Notes: generated from the letters alone by a model not told the origin. A stretch of DNA of 64,000 bases from Coenobita brevimanus (GCA_032717465.1 CM064732.1:33987455-34051454), one strand, 5' to 3'; shown: positions 11,817 through 23,890, numbered from the stretch's first letter. Translations and numbers: made by a program.

Positions 11817-13330
11817 TTATTCGGACAGAAAAAGAGTCGGCTGAGGATTTTCGTGCAAATACTTGTCTAATTTGTTTTTGAATGTCTCAATTGAGATACT
11901 GTTCACGGTATCTGAGGGTAATCTGTTCCAGATATTTACAACTCTGTTAAAGAAGAAGTGTTTTGCTTTGTGGGATTGGAATCGCTTTCCCATAACTTTG
12001 CAACCATTACTTCTGGTTTGACTCGACCGGTCTATATCAAAATATTTATTCATGTCTAAGTTGTCATATCCCTTCATGAGTTTGAAAACTTCAATAAGGT
12101 CCCCTCTTAACCTGCGCTTCGTTAGGCTAAATAATTTAAGTTCTTCAAGGCGTTCCTCATATGGTTTGTTTCTAAGTCGTGGTATCATTTTTGTGATTCT
12201 TCGCTGAATTTTCTCTAATTTTTCAATGTCCTTTCTGTAGTAGGAGACCAGAATTGCACACAATACTCAAGATGGGGGTGCACTCGAGTTGTACAAGGCA
12301 AGTATGACGTATGACTTTTTCTGATTTAAACTCGAAAGTTCTTCCAATAAAACCCACTAGCTTGTTTGCAATTTTAACCGCATCGGTACACTGCTTGCTT
12401 GGTTTTAGGTCATTTGATATTATCACACCAAGATCCTTTTCACTGTCTGTACTTAATAACTGAATATTGTTCATTTTGTAACTTGCAAGGACATTGTTAC
12501 TTCCAATATGAAGTACTTTACATTTTTCTGTGTTGAATTTCATTTGCCATTTTTCTGCCCAGCTTGCTAAAGTATTAAAGTCAGTTTGTAACTGCTGCCA
12601 CTGTAATTTTGAAGTGACTTTACTGGTTATTTTAGTATCATCTGCAAATTTGGATACTTTACAATTTAGACCCTCATCAATATCATTTATATAGATAATA
12701 AAAAGTATCGGTCCAAGTACTGAGCCTTGGGGAACGCCGCTGATCACATTACGCCATTTGGATTCCTTTCCGTTTATCACAACTCCCTGTTTTCGGTCTG
12801 AAAGCCAGTCTTGTAACCATTTTTGCGTATTTCCTTTTATTCCATGTGCTTCTATTTTTCTCATGAGACGCTTGTGAGGGACAGTGTCAAATTCTTTCTG
12901 AAAGTCGAGGTAAATTATATCTACTGCTCTTGAGTCATCGTATGATTTGTAAACATCATGGAAGAAGTCCAGTAAGTTAGTTAAGCATGAACGACGATGT
13001 CTGAATCCATGCTGCGAGTCTTTAATTATATTATTTTCTTCTAGATAATTAACTATTTTATCTCTTATGAATTTTTCCATTAACTTGCACACTACTGATG
13101 TTAAGCTGATTGGTCTGTAATTTCCTGGGTGCAACTCATTTCCTTTTTTGAAAATTGGTGTTACATTTGCTAGTTTCCATTCGCATGGAACTTTCCCAGT
13201 ACTTAATGATTTATTGAATAAGACAGAGAGTGGCAGCAGTAACTCATGTTTTGCTTCTTTGAGAATTCTCGGTGATATTTTATCGGGGCCAGGGGTTTTG
13301 TTTATGTTCGTACTGTTTATGGCTGAAAGG
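11817..13330 (-). pseudogene. Reverse transcriptase of the CR1-like LINE, frameshifted
   Basis: RT motifs appear in order: NYRPISLTSVVCKLMEKF, QHGFRHRRSCLTNLLDF, YLDFQKEFDTVPH (motif A, Asp present, about 12890-12915), ISGVPQGSVLGPILF, and KFADDTKI (motif C, about 12635-12648). At about 12240 the frame shifts, and the C-terminal block continues at 12263-11817 (YRKDIEKLEKIQRRITKM). At least one further shift separates it from the endonuclease frame. Catalytic aspartates are present, so inactivation comes from frame breaks and 5-prime loss rather than active-site decay. Confidence 0.88.
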
Positions 13331-13357
13331 ATATCGTTATTATGGATAGCATAGTTA

Positions 13358-14660
13358 CTAAGGACTGTGCCATTTGTTTGGTTTGTGGGTAACAGTAGGT
13401 TTCTGGTGGTGTTTTCTACTGTAAAAACAGACGCAAGTAATCGTTAAGAATGTTTGCCATTTCGACCTCATTTTCAGTGTGTTTGCCATTGTTTCTAGAG
13501 GACCTATTGATGTAGTCATAACCTTTTTCTTTCTAATATAACTGTAAAATTCTTTAGGATTTGATTTGCACGTATTAGCAATGTGGATCTCCAGTGCTCT
13601 TTTGCTTTGTTTAATAAGTCTTTTCGATATGCGGCGTTGATTATCGTACTGTAATTTAACATCATTATTTTGTGTAGCATTATATTTATGGTATGCCTGT
13701 TTTTTGGCTATTAAGTTACTTTTTATTTCACTGGACCACCACTTTGGTTTACTATTTCCAGCTGGACGTCTGTTACGTAGTGGCACACATGACTTTACCA
13801 CTTCATTAAATTTTTTGGTGAATATTTCCCATGCTTGGTTTATGTCATCGGTTTCAGACATTTGATTCCAATCTGCAGTTGCAAGTAGCGCTCTGAGCCT
13901 GCTGAAATTAGCTCTACGATAATCTGGGACCTTTTCTTTGCTCTCCGTTTCTTTTACTTTTTCAGTAGTAATATTAAACTGTATAGTTCGATGATCACTG
14001 GAACTAAACTCAGGTCCTATTTCAACGTTGTTGACTAGGTTATCATTTGTAGTCAAGATGATGTCTAGGATATTGTTTCCTCTCGTTGGGTATGCTACGT
14101 GTTGGGAAAGGGCGCTTTCTTGAAGATTCGTATAAAGCTCTTGTCCTGAGTGTGCCGTCAGTGGTTCACCCCACTTTGTTACCGGTAGATTAAAGTCTCC
14201 AAAAATTACGCTATCCTCTTGACAACAAATTTCCGCAATTTGATCATAAAGTTTTTCATCTGTATCAGTTGACTGTGCTGGAGGACGATAGATGAGACAT
14301 ATATTTATTTTGTGTGAATTAATACTTAGCTGAACATAACTGGCCTCTATGTTGGTAATACTGGGTTTGGATAGCACAAGGGGATGGAGACTAGTTTTCA
14401 CATATAGTAAAACACCGCCACCAGCTCGATGTGGTCGCTCACAGCTGAAAATATTGTACCCTGTTAATGAGTTTTCCGCTAGAAATTCACGGTCAGATGT
14501 GTTAATCCAGGACTCTGTGATGCCAACGATGTCATAATTTTCTAGGTAAACTAGAGATTCTAAATCCTCAAACTTGATACGTAGACTATGTGCGTTAACA
14601 TAGCAGACTCTAATTCCGTTCCAAACAGTTGGTGATCTGACTTTGTGGGTATTTACGTTA
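13358..14660 (-). pseudogene. Endonuclease domain and linker of the CR1-like LINE
   Basis: After an artefactual Ser/Leu-rich lead caused by the microsatellite, the frame reads VCYVNAHSLRIKFEDLESL, IVGITESW, then a GGVLLYVK block, IFGDFNLP and SSSDHRTIQF. These match the N, E, GDFN and SDH motifs of the apurinic-like endonucleases that nick target DNA in the Jockey superfamily. The linker contains KPKWWSSEIK and ends in YIRKKKVM. Below about 13480 the frame goes out of register, and the true continuation into RT lies in another frame (NKTPGPDKI at about 13290, read on the minus strand). The start codon is lost. Confidence 0.83.
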
Positions 14661-14675
14661 AGGTTACTGTTCAAG

Positions 14676-14696
14676 GAGGAGGAGGAGGAGGAGGAG

Positions 14697-14741
<45 letters not shown>
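14676..14741. repeat. (GGA)n followed by (GA)n
   Basis: Compound microsatellite at the truncated end of the CR1-like LINE. It creates a spurious poly-Ser/Leu extension of the LINE frame. Confidence 0.95.
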
Positions 14742-14744
<3 letters not shown>

Positions 14745-16362
14745 GTGGGGGAGTGCAGAGGACAAGGGACTGGATGAGGGGAAGAGCAAAGGACCAAGGA
14801 TGGGAAAAAGGATGAAAGGAGAATGAGAGAAGGGGAGAACGAAAGGACGAGATACTGGGACGGTAATGAAAAGAGGCTTGAAGGAAACAGCAGGGAAAAC
14901 AGGAGAGAGAGAGAGAGAGAGAGGGGGGGGGGAACAATGAGGGCACATGAGAAAAATGGCAGAGAAAGAATAGAAATCTACCGATGCGAAAGGTCGTAAA
15001 GTGAAGCGAATTAACAGTAACAGTGATAGGAGGGAAAATAGAGGAAAGGAAGAGATTAAAGAATGAGAAGATGTGGCTAGAATGAAAGAGTGAAGGACAA
15101 AGAGAGTTAAAGATGTGTGATGTGGAGAGGGAAAATAACATGAGACTGAGAGAAGCAGAAAAGAAATAGGAGAGGGAGAGGGGGAACAGACAAGAAGGCA
15201 TTAGGATGACATGGAGGAAGAAAAGTGCCAGGGACAAGATTACAACGGGGGGAGACTGAGACAGGAGTAAAAACCAGATATGAAGGTTGAACACGAATAA
15301 AAATAGGGGGTGAGGGAAAGGGGGAGGTGAGATTTAGAGAGTATAATATGGAAAGTGGAAAAAAGAGAATGGAGTTTCGGCGCTGAGGGAGAGGGGAGGA
15401 AAGAACAAAAAGAGAAAAGAGAAGAGGAAGGGAATGAATGAAGGTGATACATAGAATGAAAAGAGAAGCGAGAGAGGTGAAGGAATGAGAAGAAATGGGG
15501 AAGGGATAAAAGAAGGCAGGAAAGAAAAGGAGGAGAGACAGGAAAGTAAAATAGAAGAGAAAGAAGGAAAAGTGGAAAGATAGGAAAGGAAAAGAGGTGA
15601 GTTAGAAGGAAAACAAGCAAGACGCAGAAATATGAGGAGAGACGCGTGGGAGGAACTGAAGAAAGACGTAGATGGAACTGTAAGACATGGGAAGAAAAGA
15701 GGAGACAGGAAGGAAGTGAAACACGAATGGAAAGTAGAGACAATGAAGCAAAAGAGAGAAGGCAGATAAGGAAATGAAAAACAGGAGAGGAAAAGGGGAG
15801 AGCAGAGAAAAATGGAAAATAAAGAAGAAAAAAGAGACAGAGGAGGAAAACAAGAAGGACTGGAGAAGAAAAGAAACAATAAGAAATGAAGAGAAAAGAT
15901 GGAAGGAAGAAAAAAAGAAAAAGAAAGACAGGGAAGAAACATAAGTGAGAGTGATACTTAGGATCATATAATACAAGCTGAGCCTTGAAGCTGTGTACAA
16001 GTTCCCGCTCCCCTTCCCGCCTTTTTTTCCAACATTTTCTGAATAGTGATATGATGTTAGAACATGTCTCACCTTTATGCAACGTTGCTGACTACACTGT
16101 GTAATATGAGATTCAGGCTAGTCACAGCACAGCAATCACAGATGTTGCATAGAGGACATCAACATGGGGCTTTCTTAAACCTATGCATACCTAGTGTTAA
16201 TAGTTAGGCCGTAATATTGATAGGAAGAGAAAAAATATACTAAAATAAAAACGAGTAGCGAATGATATTCGACTCAGAGACAAACGAGAGAGAACTGGAT
16301 GGCGAGGAAACGAAGTTCAGAGGTAGAAAGAAAACAGAGTCTGATATTACATGGAAAAGACA

Positions 16363-16399
<37 letters not shown>

Positions 16400-16640
16400 C
16401 GAATATATCGAATATAAAAGAAAAATGGAAAGGACAATCCAGTTTTAGAAGGGAGAACGAAAGAAAAGAAAAGGAAAACGTGAATCGAGAATAAAAAGAC
16501 TGGAGGATGAAAAATTTGGAAGAAAGACAGGTTGAGAAATAGTGTGATTTAAGGAAACAGTAGGAGTAAAGTAGATTACGAATGTGGGTAAATTAGAGGG
16601 AGGAGAAATGAAAAGAAAGAAAGGAAAAGAAAGGGAGTTT
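14742..16640. other. Two-kilobase purine-rich block, no gene
   Basis: The plus strand is mostly A/G (GAAAGGAGAGA-type sequence) with GA microsatellites at 14902-14922 and 16365-16394. Long minus-strand frames here are Ser/Phe/Leu-rich and explained by composition. Confidence 0.8.
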
Positions 16641-18400
16641 AAAAATAACTGAGTTTAGTATGCCTCATGTAGAAAGAATAAGGATAATAGGACGGAGAAA
16701 TCTGAAATAAGAATTATTATGAGAAGAAGAGCAAGTGACGGCTGATTCCTACCAATCAGTGAAGTCGTTATTTCTTTCAGTTATGGAATTAATGAATGCT
16801 ACTTTCCCCTACAGTTAGAAACGTCTCCCACATGTTCTGCAGATGTGTCGGGAGATAGCTAGAATAAAATAAAAAAGCGTCATTGGATTGAAGATATTAA
16901 CTAATAGGTGTCCTGACCAATTCGCATAGCCTGTTCTGTTTTATGTAATCAGCCATACATTTACAATGAAATGCCAAAGTCAAACCTTATCCCTACCTTT
17001 TTCTCCTTCGTTACCATTTAATACGTCTCCCACTACCGTCCACTCTCTATTCTTTGTTTCTGGAATCGATGTCACGCCATCTTTAATGAATCGTAATAAT
17101 ACATTATTTTACCAAGCCACAACAACAGATTACCTCTGCATCTTAACGCATCCGTCATATATTTCGGAATTACAGCTTCAAGTCGAAATACATAAGACAG
17201 AGATTGACTGGCTTGGGTTATTTTCGTCCCAGTGAAAGGAAAAATGAAATATTAAGAAAACATATAATTTCTAAAATATCTGCTATGGTATGCTCTATTA
17301 ACTTCTTCACTTCTATACTCCATTTCACCGACTCTGGCACCATCAGTGAAATCCTCAACACCTGTAGCATTGATAATGTTCCTCAGTAGGGGATATACCT
17401 TTTTGTATTGTCTTTATATATTGGTTTTCAAGGTAAAACAAAGAAGTTTACTTAGTGCAGAGGATTTACATCAACACTACAGGCGTTGAGGACATCAATT
17501 ATGGTGCCAAACTTGGTGAAATAGAATATAGGGCATTTCATGACGTGAGTCGTGAGGAAGTAGGGAGAATGAAATCAAAGTAAAGGATTGCCAACATTCC
17601 CAAGTGAATATCCTCACAGATGCTGACATACTTGTGTGGAAGTTGCCAACCTGATTAATGAATATATAAAGATATACTGTCCCAATATTTTTGTACTTAT
17701 ATGATATGACCTTTTACACCAGAATATTGTAAAAAAGACCTAAATAAACAAAAATGCATTTGTCCACGAAGCAATTTATACAAGTCTGATATGAATTGAT
17801 GAAGATATGGCTTCAAATTGCAAATTTCTTTTTTAGAAGAAAGAAAAAAATATATATAGCAGAATAATAAGAAAGAAATTGATTAAATACAGAAGGTCTC
17901 CACACTGGAATGCTGAAGGCAAATTTAGCTTAGTTGAAACCTCTCAGAATGAAGAGGCTTTATGGTCATTACGATAACTTTTTATTGATATATTTTTCAT
18001 TGCCAGATGATCATAACATTAAGCTATGCTTTAGTACTGACTAGGTTAAAGAGAAAATGTATACAACATTTCCAACATGAAAACTGTCTCCTAGCTAATT
18101 ATAATCGCCTGCATATATAAAAAATAACACACAAAAAGATGTCCTTGATGGGAATATTAACAGTTAGGCTATTTACAAGTATATCAGTGGATTGAAATGT
18201 ACTATTTTCAGGGGCGAAACTGCTATTTCTATGAGTGACTACCTTGCAATGACTGGATGGTAACTGAATAAGGTGACTGTTAATTCCTTAACTGTATCTA
18301 AAATTACAAATCACAAGAGAGTAGAATGCTTGATCCAACAGTTGATACAATCAAAATTATTACCTCTATTACGCCATCAGTAACAAGCCCTTGTTTATAG

Positions 18401-18405
<5 letters not shown>
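16641..18405. other. AT-rich DNA, nothing recognised
   Basis: Short frames only. I see no element terminus, RNA gene or conserved protein motif. Confidence 0.6.

Positions 18406-18485
<80 letters not shown>
18406..18485. repeat. (TA)n microsatellite, about 80 bp
   Basis: Perfect TA tract directly adjoining the tail of SINE S2 copy C. Confidence 0.97.
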
Positions 18486-18487
<2 letters not shown>

Positions 18488-18793
18488 TCATCATCAGCCA
18501 TTTGAGTATCCATTGCAGGACTGGCCTATCACAACCGAAGTCGGGACGATACAGCCAATATATCAGTGGCTTAGGTTGTCTGGTAGAGATTGTATGTAGG
18601 GTGAAAAGTGCTTGTAAGTGTAACTGTAGTGTTGGAGTGGCTTTGGATGTGTGTAGCCTATGAACCAAGTGTAATCGGCCCACGCAAGCCGACTGGGTGT
18701 AAGCATACGTTACAGTAAGTGACACTGGTTCAACCACAGCACCCCTTATGTCTGCCAATGAGGTACGTGGCTGGGTGAACACTCCCAAAGTTT
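18486..18793 (-). mobile_element. tRNA-SINE S2, copy C, head missing
   Basis: Read on the minus strand, this copy carries the S2 body and the ATGATGATGA tail but lacks the tRNA head found in copies A (30928-31320) and B (48704-49081). It breaks off within the block corresponding to TTTGGGAAGCGTTC and passes straight into a TA tract at 18793-18815. Landmarks shared with the other copies are AACCAGTGTC, TACACTTGGTTC and CAGTCTCTACCAGACA-like blocks. Confidence 0.85.
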
Positions 18794-18926
18794 ATATATA
18801 TATATATATATATATACAAGTACCAATTCGTGTAGTTGGTAACAGAAATGCAAAATAATGGTGTATCATGTATAGAGTTGCCAGTCACTGGTAATCACGG
18901 AATGCTTGGAGCGTCAGTGCTGTTAA

Positions 18927-19686
18927 CCCGCCCCATCCCGACCACTTTTCCACCACTGACTCCCCCCAATCCCGACAATTTTAGGAAAAATTTTGTTTTG
19001 GCTCAAACCTTCGCTTTTGGTGAGAAACATCGAAAATTCATAGAGAAATCGCTCACCTGAGGTTTAAAATTCTCATTACAGGTAGGAGTACCTCCTTACC
19101 TTACTGGGTTTTCTATCAGGCTGGCACCAAAGAAAACGAGTTCTATGGGAGGATAACTATTTCACACCTCTCATAAACGGTATTTATTTATGTACTTGGT
19201 ACGAATTTGTATGTAGTACAAGCGTATATTGGTTTTCAAGCATTAATATAGGCATTATAAGCATTGTTTCACTCACTAATACCTGACCTTTTTTTGCCAC
19301 ATTACCTGATCATCATTTCTAACTGTTTCTTCCTCTAATGCTATGTAAAGTTTGTTCTTCACATTGTCATTGATTTGGGAATCACTCTAGCCCTGAATTT
19401 CGTACTGTGGCATGACATGGCTATACTGGCCAGGTCACTGATAACAGGTGAATTGCTGAGACAATGGCATGCAGGGGGAGGGAGGAGGTCATGCTGGGTT
19501 AGGCATTGTCCCTGCCTGGCATCTTGTTGAGGAAGGTGTCACGTGTATACATACCAAAAATTACTCGCGAAAATTGAAAATTGTGCAAATTAGGGACTTT
19601 GCAATTTTTTCGAGTTTATGTACGTCGACGGGATTGGCAGTGACAAAACGTGTGGACGTTAAAGAACGTTGACGGGACGCCGCGGG
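18927..19686. mobile_element. piggyBac-like MITE, copy 1
   Basis: The element is flanked by TTAA on both sides (18923-18926 and 19687-19690), the target duplication of the piggyBac superfamily. The ends are inverted: CCCGCCCCATCCCGAC at the left, and the reverse complement of CCCGCGGCGTCCCGTC at the right. It is 760 bp long and has no coding capacity, so it would need transposase in trans. A second copy in opposite orientation lies at 59161-59858 and matches over most of its length. Assignment rests on TTAA plus CCC-starting ends. No transposase relative is in this window. Confidence 0.8.
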
Positions 19687-19814
19687 TTAAAACTAAATTG
19701 AAAGTTGCTGGAGTATCACTGACTCATTTTAAAAAATACAATTAGTTCATGTGAAAACATATTATAGGTCATCAAAATAGCCATGTTTCGTCGAATTTAA
19801 AATTTTTGACCCAC

Positions 19815-19817
<3 letters not shown>

Positions 19818-19870
<53 letters not shown>
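19818..19870. repeat. (TA)n microsatellite
   Basis: Perfect TA tract followed by a short GTGTGTGTGTG run. Confidence 0.95.
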
Positions 19871-19872
<2 letters not shown>

Positions 19873-19940
19873 GTGTGTGTGTGCGTGTTAGGTGGTGGTG
19901 CCCATCATTCACCCACTTAGCATAACGGAACTCTGTTTTT

Positions 19941-20176
19941 AGGGTAGCTCAACATTGGGTGTCAAGTCAAATTACTTCATGTAAACCAGGAAATCATTGA
20001 CACAGCTGGATGATAACCTTATAACTAACCAACACGTGTTCCCTACGTGACAACAAGTGGGTTGGCAGAGTGTTAGTGCCCCTTCACGAAAAACATCTAA
20101 TTACTGTATATATACGAACAAGAAGTCTCGGACCAGGACTGACCAACAGGTGACGACTAAAGACTGAACAAATGAC
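19941..20176 (+). other. 5-prime leader of RTE-like copy E2
   Basis: This non-coding stretch directly precedes the endonuclease ATG at 20177. About 160 bp of it match the body of the short elements at 30396-30661 and 46996-47264 (shared landmarks TAACC-TATAAC, GTGTTCCCTA, AAGTGGGTTGG, TTAGTGCCCCT). The match suggests this is the true 5-prime untranslated region and promoter of the RTE-like family. No TATA box or tRNA-like A/B box was seen. Confidence 0.6.
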
Positions 20177-21596
20177 ATGGTACGGATTGCGACATGGAAT
20201 GTAAGGGGTGTGAATGATGAGGTGAAAGAGGGAGAGATTTTCCAGGTGCTTGAGGGTGCAAAAGTGGATGTATGTAGATTACCTGAAACCAAATGGCGAT
20301 GTGAGAGTGTGAGAGAATGGAAGTTAGGATGGGGTATAAGTGCGGGAGTGGGTGTGAATGAGAGGGCAAAAGTAGGAGTGTGTATTGCTATGTGCAAGAG
20401 ACAGAAAGAGAATATAAAAGAGTATGGATCAGTTGGCTCAAGGTTTTTTTATGCAAGGAAGAAGGAACCAAAGGCCAGGAGCTCACGAACAGTTCCTTCC
20501 GAGAAATAATTAAAAACAATACAAAAGAGAGCCAAATTCAAGATCCGTTCATTTCGAGGTGCCTGGACACACTGCGTTTAAAAGACTGGAGATCATAGGA
20601 AGTAGGAAATACAGACAGAGGGAGACATTTCCAGAGTTGACCTGTTGCATAAATGAAGGACCAGGAGTAACAGTTAACTCTTGCATTAGAGAGTTGGACA
20701 GAAAAATGAATGAGAGTTTGTTGCTAGACAGGAGCAATGCACCCGTCATAGAGATGGAGGGATGCAAGCAGACAGTTCAGAGGAGCAGTGACCATTGAAG
20801 TAGTGACAGAAAAGATATAAAGATGCAATAGTGCGGCAAAGAGACAGAGGTTGAAGGGAACCAGTAAGAGGAGGAGAGTTACTGAGATGAAAAGCCTTTG
20901 ACTCCACCCTGCTGAGAAGAGCTGTATGTGGGGAGCCTCCCCACACATGAGAGTTGTTTTCTACACAGGGGCTAATGAAACCTATGTATAACGTCGACAA
21001 CTGTGCAGGGGTAAAGAACGTACGGAGTCGGCTTAGTACACCTAATCTCTTGGAAGCAGATTTTACAAGAGATGTAATATGGTCTTTCCAAGATAAGTGG
21101 GTAAGTCAGACTACAAATATGGGTGATTGTGTGTGTCTATGCGCTAACTAAAGATCAAGCAAGCAGAGTGAAAGAAGAGTTCCAGAAAAATGTGGAAGCG
21201 TGCATGGAAAAGTTTGAAGGGAATGAGAGCGTGTTTTTGGAAGAAGAGTTCTAGACAAATGTGGAAGCGTGCATGGAAAAGTTTGAGAGGAATGAGAGAG
21301 TGTATTTGACTGGAGATGGTAAAGAAGGGAATGTGAAGGTGGATAGAGTAGTTGGTGAGTGGAGTGTGCTTGCAGAAGTGGATGAGAATGGCGGTGCTCT
21401 AGTGGACATTTGTGCCGGGAGGGGGTTGGTGATAGCCAGTACCCTCTTCACACACAAAATGATCCACAGGTATCCGTGGCGAGTGATGAGAAGGGCGGGT
21501 GGTGAACTGAATGAAAGGAAGGCAATGATTGACTATATGTGTGTGGATGATAGAATGAGAAGGTGTGTAATGGATGCAAGAGCATATAGAGGTTAG
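20177..21596 (+). pseudogene. Endonuclease region of RTE-like copy E2
   Basis: The ATG at 20177 opens MVRIATWNVRGVNDEVK, the canonical start of an AP-type retrotransposon endonuclease (Asn of TWN), and is followed by VCRLPETKW (catalytic Glu). This ATG is the natural start, because the motif always lies at the N-terminus in such proteins. The frame leaves homology near 20410. Homology resumes near 21120 (CVCLCAN in one frame, then MEACMEKFERNERVYL at 21261). It continues with GRGLVIASTLFTHKM and IDYMCVDDRMRRCVMDARAY. The SDHH-type motif lies just past a stop at 21594 (GGACTTTCTGACCACCAC), in another register. The enzyme would nick target DNA to prime reverse transcription. It is inactivated by the insert, the duplication and the stops. 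Confidence 0.8.
21172..21309 (+). repeat. 69-bp tandem duplication inside E2 endonuclease
   Basis: Two adjacent 69-bp units start with AAGAAGAGTT at 21172 and 21241 and differ at a few bases. The length is a multiple of three, so the duplication alone keeps frame. Confidence 0.9.
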
Positions 21597-22429
21597 GGGA
21601 GTGGACTTTCTGACCACCACTTGGTGGTGGTAAGAATCAAGGATCAAATATAATGGAGAAATAAGAGAAGGGAATGACAGGAGGAAGTACTTCATACAAG
21701 GAGGGTGGAAAGGTTAAAGGAGGATGGAAAAAAGGCAGAATATAAGAGAGAAATGGAGGAGCGATTTGGGTAAATATGGATTGGAGCAGTTAAGGGACGT
21801 GGAAGGTGTGTGCAAGATATTCACAGAAGAAATCTGTGCAGCATATGAGGTGGTGTGTGCGGTTAAGAGAAGATGAAAGGGGATGCAAGGAACAGTATGG
21901 GAATAAAGAGGTGAGACAGGATGTGGTGCAAAAGAAAAAAGCAAACAGTGAGTGGATGAGAAACAGGGGCGTGGAGAAAGATGAGAGACAGAAGAAAGAG
22001 TTATACGTAGAGAGGAAGAGAAAAGTGAAACGATCAGTTACAGAGAAAGAAAGGAGTGGATGAGGAATTTGGAAGGAATTTGAGTGTAAAGTAGAGGAAA
22101 TGTAAGAAAATGTTCTGGAAAGGGAAAAGAGAGTTAGACAGGGTGTTAATGAACTTAGTCAGGAGTCAAAAATAGAAATGGTAGATTACTGGTGGAGAAG
22201 GGAGAAAAAAAAAAGGGCAGATGGAAAGAACACTAAGTTAGTCGGGAAGTGAAAGATAAAAATGGAGAAGGAAGAAAAACTGAGCAGATGGAAAGAACAC
22301 TTTAAGGAATTGTTGAACATAGAGAATGAAAGTAATGCAAGTTTAAGTGGCTGGGGAATGGCTGGGAGAAGGAGGGATGTAAGGAGAGAGGAAGAAATCA
22401 GTAGGATAGAAGTTGTGGCAGAAATGAAG

Positions 22430-23890
22430 AAAGTCAAAATTGGGAGAGCCCCAGGAATTGATGAAGTGTGTGGTGAAATGCTGAAGCATGGAGGAGATAG
22501 TAGTAGAGTGGATGTGGAATATATGCAGATTGGCATTGGAGGACGGTAAAGTCCCGGAGGATTGGAAATCAGGTATAACTATTCGCCTGTACAAAGAAAA
22601 AGGGAAAAATGAGCGTGTTGTAATCATAGGGGCATTTGTCTTCTCAGTGTAATAGGAAAAGTATATGGTAGGATACTTACTGACAGAATCAGGGAAATAA
22701 CAGAGGAATTAGTTGGAGAAGAACAGGGTGGTTTTAGAAAGGGAAGAGGTTGTGTAGATCAAATAGTCATTCTTAGGTCATTAGTGGAAAAGTTTCTAGA
22801 GAAGGGATACAAGTTGTATGTTGCCTTCATGGATGTGGAGACAGGGTGGATAGACAAGGATTGTGGAAAGTATTAAGAATATATGGGGTAAATGGGAAGC
22901 TGTTGAATGCCTTGAAGGGTTTGCACAAAGGTGCCAAGGCTGCAGTGCGTGTGGATAGTGAACTGAGTGATTTTTTCTATTTGAAGGTTGGTTTGAAAGA
23001 GCAATGTGTCATGCCTCCAAGGTTGTTCAATCTGCATATCGATGGGGTTATAAAAGGGATACAAAGTAGGGCAGTGGATGCTGGAGCAGCCCTAATGAGA
23101 GAGGACAGTGTGTGGAAACTCCCTGTACTGTTGTTTGCAGATGATACTGCATTGTTAAGTGAAGACGAAGGGGAGCTGCAAGGGATGGTGAATGTGTTTA
23201 GAAGAGTGTGTAAGAAACGGAATTTAAAGTTGAATGTAGGGAAGAGTAAAGTTGTGGTTTTCGAGAGAAATGAAGTCATTGAATGTACAGTGAGGTTGGG
23301 TGAGGAGGAAATGGAAAATGTGAGAGCGTTTAAGTCCTCGGGTAGTGTGATGAGCAAGGATCGAAGTTTAGAGGATGAAGTGCTTGAAAAGGTACAGCAA
23401 GGAAGAAAGGTTGCTGGTTCTTTGAAAGCAGTGATGAGAATCAGGGAAGTGAGCAAGGAAAACCTACTACATGAAGGTACTGTGATACCATCTCTAAAGT
23501 ATGGAAGTGAAGCTTGGACCTTGTTGGAGGGACACAAGTCAAGAGTGAGAGCAGTGGAAATGAATTATTTGAGAGGAGCATGTGGAGTCACATGGAGAGA
23601 ACAACTGACAAATGAGTAAGTGAAGGAGCGTTGTGGTGTGGATGTGGATATGATAGCAAGCGTTAGGAGAAGCACATTGAGTTGGTTTGGCCATGTGGGA
23701 GAGAGTCAGAGACTGACGACGTGATTGTTAGTGAGGTGGAGGGGGGGAGAGGGAGGGGAAGGCCAAGGATGAGATGAAGGGAAGGAGTGGAGAGGTATAT
23801 AAGAGAGCGGTGTGTGAGCTGGAAGCAGGGCGGTGCATGGCGGGGGACAGGGCGACATGGAAGCGATATGTTTATGGCCACCCTTTACGG
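22430..23890 (+). pseudogene. Reverse transcriptase region of RTE-like copy E2
   Basis: Homology starts at PGIDEVCGEMLKHGG (22450) and passes through GRGCVDQIVILRSLVEKF in the frames around 22740. Motif A survives only as FMDV (22826): a deletion at 22840 removes the following KAYD and shifts the frame. From 22846 to 23619 the frame is open and contains the block GLKEQCVMPPRLFNLHIDG (sister copies read GLKQGCVMSPWLFNLYMDG) and an intact motif C, FADDTALL (23133-23144). The C-terminal block follows after a stop at 23617. The loss of motif A alone would abolish polymerisation. Confidence 0.85.

Larger units (their letters stand above)
11786..14675 (-). mobile_element. CR1/L2-like LINE, nearly full ORF2, minus strand
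   Basis: The element codes in order for an AP-type endonuclease (about 14650-13700), a linker, reverse transcriptase (about 13270-12300) and the C-terminal block (12263-11817). The 5-prime end stops at a (GGA)n/(GA)n tract at 14676-14741, so the start is lost. The 3-prime end lies between 11817 and 11786. The motifs, especially VPQGSVLGPILF, FADD and the C-terminal RRITKMIPRLR-type block, are typical of the CR1/L2 branch of the Jockey superfamily. The exact clade is not settled by eye. Confidence 0.85.

Noticed and set aside
14671..16082. Very long minus-strand frames (about 200-280 codons) rich in Ser, Phe and Leu
   Set aside because: The plus strand is almost pure purine here, which removes stop codons on the opposite strand. 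Overlapping frames in several registers look alike, as expected from composition.
18304..18788. Tyr-Ile repeat frames
   Set aside because: They are translations of the (TA)n tract. The flanking part is SINE S2.
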